Shown: positions 22,901 to 34,900 of the stretch, piece after piece | Position numbering within the stretch: the stretch's first letter is position 1 | Layout of the letters: every line of letters starts with the position of its first letter | NCBI GenBank assembly: GCA_035222895.1 | Contig: JAVYIG010007482.1 | Span: 37,535 to 101,534, forward strand | Length of the DNA: 64,000 nucleotides | Direction of reading: 5' to 3' | Source: Strongylocentrotus droebachiensis | Lineage: Eukaryota; Echinodermata; Echinoidea; Camarodonta; Strongylocentrotidae | Translations under genes and position numbers: made by a program | The notes under the pieces: generated by a model | The model's database searches: none | Seen by the model: only the letters and a program-made list of their open reading frames with translations | What the model was told of the DNA's origin: nothing

Positions 22901-25900
22901 TTGTATATTCAATTTTTCTCGAAAGCAGAAGTGTTTTAGGGGCTACATTTTTTAGTGCTTATAGTACATCCATAGGGGCATCCAGATATATCAAAATTGT
23001 AAAGAATCACTATCCAGCCAATTTTCAAAAATCACCAAAACTTTGTAATACCTTTAACATTATTATTATAGAAATTAGACATTGGTCAAACAATACATAA
23101 AACATAGAACATAAGAACATGGAACATAAACATGAAAAACATTAAAATAATATATAAGAGCATCAAACAGTAGAGTATGGTTCTACAGGATAATTTAAAA
23201 AAAGATATTTTACAAATTTAAAGTAATTAATATGAACAAATTTAATGTTTCTTATGTCGTATTGGTCACATTTTACATTAGGGACTTTTAGAATGAGTGG
23301 ACGAGAACACGACGAACGCAGACTGATCATGCGTGTCAACGTACTTAACTGCCCATGTTGACTACAATTAGAAATCTTTTAGATTGCACTCGACGATATA
23401 CATGCATGCAGGAAGTAACATTATGAACATCACAGACAAAGAAAGAGGACAAAATATACAGTTCCTCATTCTACCCTCAACAAAAGAACATCCCTTCACT
23501 GCTATTATGTAAAAATGTGTAGAACAGGTGAATATGCATGTGACACCTGTTCTACACATTTTGACATAATAGCAGGGAAGGGATGTTCCTTTGTCGCGGC
23601 ATACTAGTACCTTGAGCATGTAAAGGCGCTATATAAATATCAATATGTATGTATGTACTAGATTTAGGAAAATCAAGGTTGACGCATTCTCGATCGCCGA
23701 CTGAGACGTCGTAACGCATGCGCAGTGCCTTAAAATGACGTCACACATTGCAGTCAAAGCTGTCAACGTGCAAATCTAAAAGTCCCTATTATTCCAAAGA
23801 AGTGGACCTGAATGTCTCAGAGAGTATCTTGAATAATCATTATTATAGGCCCACTGCTGAAAATTGTTTGCATTTCTTGTAGGACAACTATGAATCTTGT
23901 AAATTACAAGTATGGCAAGTAATTGATTACTATATATAGAAACCAGGAAGCTTGCAGATACGACATTTGTATAACATCAACTGCGTATCTGACAACAACA
24001 AAATTAACACAAATTAAATCACCTCTCAGGATCTGGGATATAACAAGTGCTTTGAAAAGAAAATCAGTGAATCCTAAATGTATAGCTAATAAACATATGT
24101 CAGTCCAATTTTTTTCAATTATAAGAGTTTGATTGACTTTAAACATGAACATATTTCACACCATTTTAAAAGGGAAGTGATGCTGATTTTGATTTTATCA
24201 GATTTGTCTTGTCTCTGTTATGTAGGTGATTGTACAGAGAGCTCTATCAGCTAAGAACCTCTCGCATGGCCAAGGAGCAACGCTGTTTGCTGGCTTGTGT
24301 AAAATCACACCAATGTTCTTTATTGTGATGCCAGGAATGATTGCCCGTATTCTTTTCCCAGGTAAGTTGATCAATTTATATGCTTGGAAGTATTTCATTC
24401 TCTTCTCTGGTAATTTGATCATATGACTCCCTGGTTATTTAATCACATGACTTCTATGGTCAGTTGACCTCATGACTTCCATGGTATGTTGATAACATGA
24501 CTTCCATGGTATGTTAACCTCATATGACTTCCATGGTAACTTAACCTCATATGACTTACATGGTAAGTTAACCTCATATGACTTCCATGGTAAGTTAACC
24601 TCATATGAATTCCATGGTAAGTTAACCTCATATGACTTCCATGGTAAGTTGATAACATGGCTTCCATGGTATGTTAACCTCATATGACTTACATGGTAAC
24701 TTAACCTCATATGACTTACATGGTAAGTTAACCTCATATGACTTCCATGGTATGTTGATAACATGACTTCCATGGTAAGTTAACCTCATATGACTTCCAT
24801 GGTAAGTTGATAACATGACTTCCATGGTAAGTTAACCTCATATGACTTCCATGGTATTAAGTTGATAACATGACTTCCATGGTATGTTAACCTCATATGA
24901 CTTCCATGGTAAGTTGATAACATGACTTCCATGGTAAGTTAACCTCATATGACTTCCATGGTAAGTTGATAACATGACTTCCATGGTATGTTAACCTCAT
25001 ATGACTTCCATGGTCACTTAACCTCATATGACTTACATGGTAAGTTAACCTCATATGACTTCCATGGTATGTTGATAACATGACTTCCATGGTAAGTTAA
25101 CCTCATATGACTTCCATGGTAAGTTGATAACATGACTTCCATGGTAAGTTAACCTTATATGACTTCCATGGTATTAAGTTGATAACATGACTTCCATGGT
25201 ATGTTAACCTCATATGACTTCCATGGTAAGTTGATAACATGACTTCCATGGTAAGTTAACCTCATATGACTTCCATGGTAAGTTGAAAACATGACTTCCA
25301 TGGTATGTTAACGTCATATGACTTCCATGGTAAGTTGATAACATGACTTCCATGGTATGTTAACCTCATATGACTTCCATGGTAACTTAACCTCATATGA
25401 CTTCCATGGTAAGTTAACCTCATATGACTTCCATGGTATGTTGATAACATGACTTCCATGGTAAGTTAACCTCATATGACTTCCATGGTAAGTTGATAAA
25501 CTGAATTCCCTGGTTAATTATTCACATGACTTTCCTTGAAAATTGATCACATGACTTCTCTGGTAAATTGATCACATGACAACCATGGTTAGTTAATAAT
25601 TGTTTTTTCTTTTCTAGAATTTGATTACACTATCTACTCTCGAAGGGATTGCATTCTCTTTCCTTGTAAATTCATCCCTGACCTACTCTTTAAAACAAAA
25701 AATCTCTTTTAGGAATGTTGATCATGTGATGTATTCTCTAGCTAATAATATTCTCATCTTAATAGTAAGATTGACACGTAATAATATACCATATTTTCCC
25801 CAAGCATGCGGAACTGTATGCCCTTGAAGGAAACATATTTTAGAATGGGTTTAAGAATGTAAACATTTCATTTCTGTTTCTTCTCTAGATATTGTAGCCT

Positions 25901-28900
25901 GTACCGATAATTGTGAGGAGATTTGTGGCTCTAAGGATGGCTGCTCAAACCTCGCCTATCCTCTACTTGTTATGAATGTACTGCCACAAGGTTTGTATGT
26001 CAGGCTATCATTACTGCTTTTAATCATTCATTACCATATTATTATTATCTCATTCGCATACACATAGGATATCTATTTTGATGTGGTATATGTTCAGTAA
26101 AGATACTTAAAAGCATGCATATGGCCCGGGGCCAAGTCAGAGTTGAAATGCTGCAAAAACATATCGTTGTTATCATCAGTGGATTCAACAACAAAAAATC
26201 CAAGATGGATTGTGTCAAATGATAACAACAATGTAGCTTGCAACATTTCACTTCTGACTTGGCCCTGGGCCATATTCAGGTGTACTGCATATTCCATTAT
26301 TTACATATCAATGCTAGCTGTTTGTAAACTTTTGACCAAATAATTAACATGGTTCATTTAAAACAGGGCAATGGTGATGAAGCAAACTTGATGTGAGGTA
26401 TGTATACTCTCTTAAAGTATGGCACTAGTACATATCATGTGAAGGTCTGTTCCAGATGAAGTTGAGTACTGGTCATGTCATTGCATTGTGAAAGAACTTT
26501 CTCAAAAAAAATCATGAAATGGTGATTATGTAGTGCTCAAGAATAATTGTACGTTTTGAGGTTTGGGGATTATTTAAATCATGAGAAGTTCTCTCAAACT
26601 TGCTGAAAATCTCATACACTGAAAAGCACTGCACACAAAAATGAGTGAGTGTACATATATGCGCACATAGCATAGAAACTATTAAGACTTGTTTTTTGCT
26701 GATTGTTTAGTAATATTTCAAATATGGGATGCATTTTTGGAGCAACCTGTTCCAGGGGATATTTCTACAATCATATCTTTTCATGTAGGAAATGAAAGAA
26801 TGAGCAAGCTCACGAATGATTCATACCAGAACTTGATCTTTTCTCTAAGTTTCTGTTAAGTTGCTGCTATGTTTATGTGCAAGTGCAAGTGAAACTCATT
26901 CAAGCAATACATGTATGTTATAGAGCTTTGACGCATTTCTCGCTCAAAGATACTATATGTCCCTTTTGTAGCCAACATCAAATTCTGTAGAACTTTGCAG
27001 GAATATGTCATGTACCGGTAGGTCCTATCTGTGAAACTTAAATGTTAGCAGTGTCCTAGTATCCAAATTATACAAAGAAACATGTTTACTTTCAATACTA
27101 CACTGTCAGACACTATTGAGTGACTGACTGACTTTCCCATTAGGGATGGGTGAAAAATGACTATTTAAGGCCTGTTGTTCATAAAAAACGAAGGCTAATC
27201 CTGGTGATTGACAACATCGGTTATAGTGACCTGAATGGTGTCGAATTCCCCTTGAGATCGAGCCCACTTCTATGCAGACACTGTACAGATGTTTGAGTGC
27301 TGGCTCTTATATTTCCTACACCCTATATAGTATCATTTCCTAACACGTGGTACATTTTATTTGTATGAAAGACTTTTCTTTGAGTGCTGTGATTAACTTT
27401 TTAACTAATAGTCCTTTCGCTTGCTGTAACCTGCATGCGTACCTTTGAGTATGAAAAGTACACAAACACTTTGTTGTGGTAATACTAGAACCTTTGAGTC
27501 ATGCGAATGAAACATAATTTATTTAGATTCAAACTGTTTAAATTCAAATAATCAAAATAGAAACAGATTAAAAATGAAATAAAACTAGTTTTTCCCTAGT
27601 CTTGCAGATTAGGCATTTGTAAGAATTAAAACAATTAATAAATTCAATAAATATTTTAAAATGTAAAATAAAAATAATATCCATTTCTTTTTATGTATAG
27701 AATTCAATTTTTGATGTAAACTATATTCATGCATTTGTCTTTACAAAAGAAATACAAATAAAAAATGCTTTTCTGAATTCCATACATAGAAAGAAATGGA
27801 TATTAGTTTTTGTTATTTTAATAAAAAAACGACTGCTATGCAAGACTAGGTAAACACCTTTATTTGACATTTTTAAATATCAAAGTAAATTATTTGATTG
27901 TGTTTCTTGTTATTTATTGATTTAATTCTTATAAACGCCTGATCTGCAAGACTACATAAAAACTAGTTTTATTTAATATTTAATCTGTTTCTATTTTGGT
28001 CATTTGAATTTAAACGACTTAAAATTCTATTATAAACGCCTGATGTGGTAGACTAGTCAACGCACCCTTTTGGCTAAACTGGGGGGGGGGGGGGGGGGCT
28101 TCGGACAAAAAGTCGCATTCCAGTCAAAACGCGACGCTACCCACCCTTTCGGCATAAGCCCCATGTAGCTATGTTTGTCTCGTAACCCAGGGTATTGATA
28201 AAGGAAAAAGCTTCCATCCCTTTTTAAATACATGTGATCATCATTATTCTTTTTTTTCTTACCAGTATGTAGGTACTTGTTTATGATGTAAAAAGATGTT
28301 TCTTGTATTGTATATTTGTTCCTGTTACTCCCTACACCTAGCCTTCAATGCCCTATTTATTTCATTCTGAATATAAAACAAGTATTCTAACAGTCTAGAA
28401 TTAGAAAGTGTATGTGCATGTGCTAACAATATTTGTCATATGTTTAGAAATTTATGATTTTGATTAGAAAAAAGCAAAAAAGCAAAAAAGTGAGGCCAAA
28501 ATGTTAAATATATTGTAATTATAACCACGTACAGGGTGGTCCGAAAAGAAATGCAAACATGTAAATTACAACTTGGAAGGTATGTGGACTGATGTGCGCT
28601 TATGAAGAGCACAATTAACAGGCCTTGATTTAAATCGGTTTCCCGATTTTTTTGTTGTTTTTCCCGATTTTTTCCTGATTTTTTTCTTCTTCCCTATTTT
28701 ATCCCGATCCCTGATTTCCCCTTATTTTCTCTATTTTGCCCGATTTTTTTCTCCCAATTTTCCCAATCTGTCCTAATTTTCTTACTCAAAAGGGAGGAAT
28801 GTTGTTAGATGCCATTTTCCCCCAGAATCCTCTTCTTTTTTTTTTACTCAAGGGGGGCGTGATTGAGGGGAAAACAAAAAACTTATTTTTTTGTTAGTGC

Positions 28901-31900
28901 TCACTATCACCCCTGAATTAAGCATCAAGTCCTTTGTGGCTGGGTTCCTGGAAGATCTGAGGTTCTTCAATGTTTCTAGTGCAATTAATTTGAGCCATTT
29001 TAAGCATTTTCAAACAAATTTTATGACTAATATTTCATAAATGATTTTGATCTGTCATTTCGCACCTGTCATTTCAAAATTGAAACCTGTTGCTGTCACA
29101 TCCTTTGTGGACCACCTAGTATCAGATTGATTTGATGTGATGCCTTTTACAGCTAGTGGATGCTATAGATCCAATATGTATTTGAGGGATGGCCCTGTAT
29201 GCATGTAGCACTCAAAATGCTTGAAGGCAAGGCAGGGTATTTTACCAACATCGCTACCCTGCTTTAATGTATTTCAATTGCTCCATCTTTCGTCAAAGGC
29301 GTTCATAGAGCGATTTCCGGTTCCTATACCCAAGCAACATCAGCTGCAACTTTCTAATGGCGATGCTTTGTGGGACATGTCTGTCAACACATCGCCACAT
29401 TGTGAACAGAAGATAGCAGTATACTGAATCCAAAGTAGTGTCACTGTCAGTAGAATACCCTGCCTTTAAAGAATTACAATTGAATATATATAATCTTGGC
29501 TGAAAAAAAATAATTGTAGGTTTGAATGCCTTGTTTTGAAACATATGCCTCTGGTTGCAAATTGACTTATAGGAACATTGGTTTTATTATTTTTTCCTTA
29601 CAGGCATTCGTGGCCTAATGCTGGCTGTGATGCTGAGCGCTCTTATGAGTTCATTGACGTCCATCTTTAACAGCGGTTCAACGATCTTCACTATGGACAT
29701 CTGGAGATTGATTCGTAGGTTTCCTACTGACCAAGAGATGACTCGGTTGAGTAGGAAACAAAACAGGAAACATGAGCTTGAACTCATGATTGTGGGACGG
29801 TAAATCTTGACTTACACTATGAACATGACGGACCGTATACAGTTCCTCATTCTACCCTCAACAATTGCTGTGGTAGACAAAGGAACATTCCTTCACTGCT
29901 ATTTAATTATGTAAAAATGCGCAGAACAGGTGTCACATGCATATTCACCTGTTCTACACATTTTTACATAATAGCAGTGAAGGGATGTTCCTCTGTCTAC
30001 CACAGCAATTGTTGAGGGTAGAATGAGGAACTGTATACGGTCCGTCTTTGTCCGTCATGTTCATAGTGTTAGACCCCTTTCGCATGCACTCACTTCCTGG
30101 ACCAGTCTACGCTAGGCTGGTTCAGCATGAAATTTAAAGTTCTTCTGCCTTTTTTTGAACAAACACATACAAATTTTCCTTTATATTACATTAACTTGCA
30201 GTAATGGTGATTTATCACATATTCCTTGAGAAATTAAACCATGTTTTACATTCCCTGATCAGAAAAGTAATTTTTAAAGTTAATTTTTATGTCCAAAAAG
30301 GATAAAGAGAAATTGAAGTCATGACATCATTGACTTGCCAATTTACATACAGCCGATGTGATACATACATGTATCACTGTTGCATGGTTTCATGAAATTA
30401 TGCGAAACTTTAGAATTCCATTACTCTCTCTTTTTTCATCCAATTTTGACAAAACTTTTACTGTTTTATGTTTGTTTAATGTTTTATGTTTGTTTAATTT
30501 TTTTCTATTTATTCAATTCAAGTTGAAAACGGGCTGGACTCTCCCTTTTAATCATGTGTTATTTATACAAGAGCAAAATTGTAGATGAATTAAATTAAAT
30601 ATTTCAGATGTAATAACAGTTTCTCTTTCTTATCCTTCTTTTATCAACTGCATTTGCACAATTCAACACCAGGGTAATAGTTTAAAAACACTGTTACGTA
30701 ATGCACAAGGAATAGGAACCTTTTATCTTTTCAAAATGAACAAATGTTTGTTTATTATTTTGGTAAAAAAGTGTGAAATCAAATTTCCCATCTGTTCTGC
30801 ATTATATTCATTTGCAAAAGAGTCGAGCTGAAATTCGCTTCTCTTTTTACTCGTTATCAAAGCTCACCCCGATATTATCTCTGTTAAATAATAGTTACAA
30901 AGTCCTCTCCCTCTGACACATACCAAATATTGAACAAAGATTTGATCTTTTTGAAATGATATACTGTTCAGGGTAAATAATAATAATAATATTTAGCTTC
31001 CATATAGCGCTTAATACAAATGTCTCTAAGCGCTTTACAAATATTATTGCTAACTTGTTTGGCGTTCAACAATAAGGGATAGAGCAACATCGATCTGGTG
31101 CTGCATGCTCAGAGGCTGCTGGGCTCACGATCAATTGGGCAAAAAGAATTTCTGTTTCTGTTTAATAAAATTATTAGGCTATTATTATTATTATTATTAT
31201 ATACTATTACCCCTGTCATTTGATTCAGTGCTTGCCTGCACACACTGTGTGCACACTCTCCACTCATTCCCAGAATGGAATAATAAATGAAGTGATACGT
31301 TTTGTTTCCAGGGTGTTTGTGGTCATTCTGGTTGGTATCAGTGTGCTCTGGGTCCCGATAGTGATGAGTGGAGAAGGTGGACAGCTCTTCCATTACATCC
31401 AGCAGATCACGGCTTATCTTGCTCCATCCATTGCTGGTGAGGATAGATTTTGATTTTGATTTGATTTATTTATTTCTGTTTGATTTTCTTTTTCTTTTGC
31501 ATTTTTACAAAGATATAACACACAAACATTGCAAATTTACACATGACAAAAGAATATGTGCAGAATAAAGTAAGGCTGGCTGTAACTAATCGAAAACATC
31601 AAATAGGAGGGTTGACAAAGTAAGCAAAGCTTGATAGCATGACTACCCTCAAAGGATACATAATAATATGAATATGGAGGAAAAAAACATTAGTAATAGC
31701 TGGAAATAAGATTGAAGTAGTAAATCGGTTTGAGTATTTGGGTTCAATTATCACTAACAAAGGAGAGAGCACCACAGAGATAAGAAGATATGGCTATGGC
31801 AAGATCAACAGTACAGAATATGTCCCACATCTTGAAGAGCCGAGGCCTATCTCTCAGTCTGAAGGTTCGTCTGCTTCAAGCAACTTCTTTCTCTATTGCT

Positions 31901-34900
31901 ACTTACGGAAGTGAGTCCTGGGCCATGACAAAGAATGACAGAAAGAGAGTTGATGTCTTTGAAATGTGGTGCTACAGGAGGCTGTTGCAGGTGTCATGAA
32001 AAGATAAAAAGACAAATGGGTGGGTCCTGGAAAAGACTGGAACAGACTTGACCATCAGAAGGGGAATCATGGAAAGAAAACTGAACTATTTTGGGCACAT
32101 TGTTAGGAGATCTGAAGGTATTGAGAAGCAAATATTGCAAGGAGCAGTCGAAGGAAAACGGGGTAGAGGTCGTCCACCAATATCTTGGACTGATGATATC
32201 AAAGTGTCTGGACAAAGAATGAAAGGTGCAACACAAATGGCAGGTGAAAGAGTTGCATGGCGTGCTCTCGTGAAGGCCACAGCAGCGCTTTACAGCGCCA
32301 CCTGAAGTTGATGATGATGAGAAGGGGAAAAAGACAGGAAAAAAAGAAGAAAAAAAGAAAGAGGCGATGCACATCAAAATTCACAGATTTTCATTCCATT
32401 CATCTCATATTGGTAGTTTGGTGTTGAAAATTAGTCCTTTCTTCACAATCATCCCAAAAATGACCTGTTTCGACAAGCTTTCGCTTGCTATTCTGCAAGC
32501 TTTCTTTAGACCAATGTCGTAGCTGCATGGTGCTTTTGCTGAGGCAGTGCAGATGCAGTACATTGATGTGGTAGAATGGGAACGTACGTTGAAGAAAGAG
32601 TATATTGTCTTATGTCTTTGTTCATGGAATTGTCATGCTCTGGGGGATGTGTATGGCCTCGCTTTTTCATCTGGTGAAGCTTGCAGCACAACAAGTGAAA
32701 GTTAACCAAAACAGATAATCTTTCCTCTGATTGTGAAGAAACAACCAATTTCAAGTTATGTCATCACCAATCAAATGGACATATTTAGTGATTTTTTTGG
32801 TAGTTGTATGGCTGTTGTTTCAAAATCTCACTTACTCAGAATCAGAGAACTGGTAATTTAAAGGTCCTATGCAATGCAAATGCATGTTGACTTGTGTAGA
32901 TTTATAATACCCTGATCATCACTTATGTGGCCAAAACATTATCTAAACATGTGCCATATATTTGATATATTTGATAATAATTGTTTTGCCATTTTTCTTC
33001 AGATTACTTGGATCAGCCCACAAAAAAGCTTCCAAACCAAGATTCTGCTGATGACATTTAATGCCAATCACTGCTAAATTACTAATTTGATTAACAAAAA
33101 TCATTTGAATGCACCTTCCCCTGAACTGAGCATAACTAGCATGTTCCCTTGCTACTAATATGAATCATAAAAGACAGTGCATGGAAACATGCAAGTTATG
33201 TTCAGTTCAGGGGAGGTGCATTCCAATGTTTTTTGTTAATCAAATTAGTAAATTTAGCAGTGATTGCACATGTTAATATATCTGTAACGTTGTTTTTTTG
33301 TTTGTTCCGTAGGGCTGTTCACCGTTGCGTTGCTATGGGAACGCATCAACGAAGCAGGTGCCTTCTGGGGGTTAACGAGTGCCTTCATCATTGGTTTGAT
33401 ACGCATGGTGCTGGACTTCATCTACCCATCACCTAGTTGTGGAGAGGAGGATCATAGACCTGACGCCATCAAACATCTACTTATTCACTACATGTACTTT
33501 GCTCTATTCCTCTATCTATGGACTATGCTGATTGTCATCATTATCAGTCTCTTCACCAAACCTATACCAAAGAAATATGTAAGCCACTCAGTTTTCATAT
33601 CACATCCAATCTCAAACCACATGACTCCTGTTTTAAAAATCAAAACATTGGGGTTGTAGACCACTCCTGTTTTAAAACTCATCTAATTGAGTTGTAGACC
33701 ACTCTTATTTGAGAACTTACCTCAGTGAGCTGTAGATCCCTCTCGCTTAATTTAAAAACCCAAATCTCAAACTAGACCCCTCCTGTTTTAAAACTCATCT
33801 CGTTGGGTTTTAGACCACTCCTGTTTTAAAACTCATCTCATTGGGTTGTAGACCACTCCTGTTTTAAAACTCATCTCATTGGGTTGTAGACCACTCCTGT
33901 TTTAAAACTCATCTCATTGGGTTGTAGACCACTCCTGTTTTAAAACTCATCTCATTGGGTTGTAGACCACTCCTGTTCTAAAACTCATCTCATTGGGTTG
34001 TAGACCACTCCTGTTTTATTACCCATCTCATTGGGTTGTAGACCACTCCTGTTCTAAAACTCAGCTCATTGGGTTGTAGACCACTCCTGTTTTAATACCC
34101 ATGTCATTGGGTTGTAGACCACTCCTGTTTTAAAACTCATCTCATTGGGTTGTAGACCACTCCTGTTTTAAAACTCATCTCATTGGGTTGTAGACCACTC
34201 CTGTTTTAAAACTCATCTCATTGGGTTGTAGACCACTCCTGTTTTAAAACCCATGTTATTGGGTTGTAGACCACTCCTGTTTTAAAACCCATGTCATTGG
34301 GTTGCAGTCCACTCCTGTTCTAAAACCCATGTCTTAATAGACCACTCCTGAAATCCCTTGCAACATCACTATGTGCCACTGGAACTTAAAAGCATATTCA
34401 AAAATGTAAATATTATCCAATTTCACATCATTGTAGATTGAATCAAGATGAATAAAAACAAATTCAAATGAAGGATTCCATTCAAGAATTGTAAATTAGT
34501 GATACCAGTTCACATGTTTAAGCGTTAAAGGTTATATGAATTGAAAGGTGCTTTGTATTCTTGGTTGATATTATTCAGCTGTATCGTATGACGTTCTGGA
34601 CAAGGTTTAGCAAAGCTGAAAGAGGGGATATCATGGCTTACCAAGCAGGCACGGAGGAGGAGGAGCAGCAGGATGATGGCGGTACACGTACCAAGGACAA
34701 GTATGCACCTTTAGAGCTTGAAGAAGGAGCAGGACATGAGATCGACTCACAAGACAAGAATGACTCTCAAGGTTAGAATCCTGAAACATAAATATAATCA
34801 CTTTGCATCAAACTCTTCCAGATTTTCCTAACATATTCTGATAGATTAGTGCACATTTTATCCAGTTAGGATTGCCTCTCAAAAAGAAAATACATGTACA

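Larger units (their letters stand above)
16026..24225 (+). other. Intron 6 of gene A (8.2 kb)
   Basis: This intron is 1128 bp in gene B, so about 7 kb was gained here or lost there. It holds a SINE-like tail (16390-16500), a retrotransposon end (17405-17800), GGATCCGCC-type elements (18755-18993, 21567-21810), CT and CA runs, a TTAA element (22552-23053) and a TA element with a nested hairpin (23281-23786). No additional exon was recognised. The stretches 16110-16380, 16510-17390 and 20070-21290 hold nothing I can name. Confidence 0.75.
25991..29603 (+). other. Intron 8 of gene A (3.6 kb)
   Basis: It is only 401 bp in gene B. It holds a hairpin element (26119-26275) and a 480-bp foldback (27536-28015); apart from a G run at 28081-28098 I could not explain the rest. 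A CCCGATTTTT-rich patch at 28640-28760 is low complexity. 26300-27500 and 28800-29590 show no recognisable feature. Confidence 0.65.

Noticed and set aside
24435..25459. Open frames with repeated [13 protein letters not shown] peptides
   Set aside because: They are translations of the intron 7 minisatellite and lie between two validated exons of gene A.
31790..32305. Two small host genes in intron 10
   Set aside because: Both are pieces of one decayed non-LTR reverse transcriptase, in different frames.
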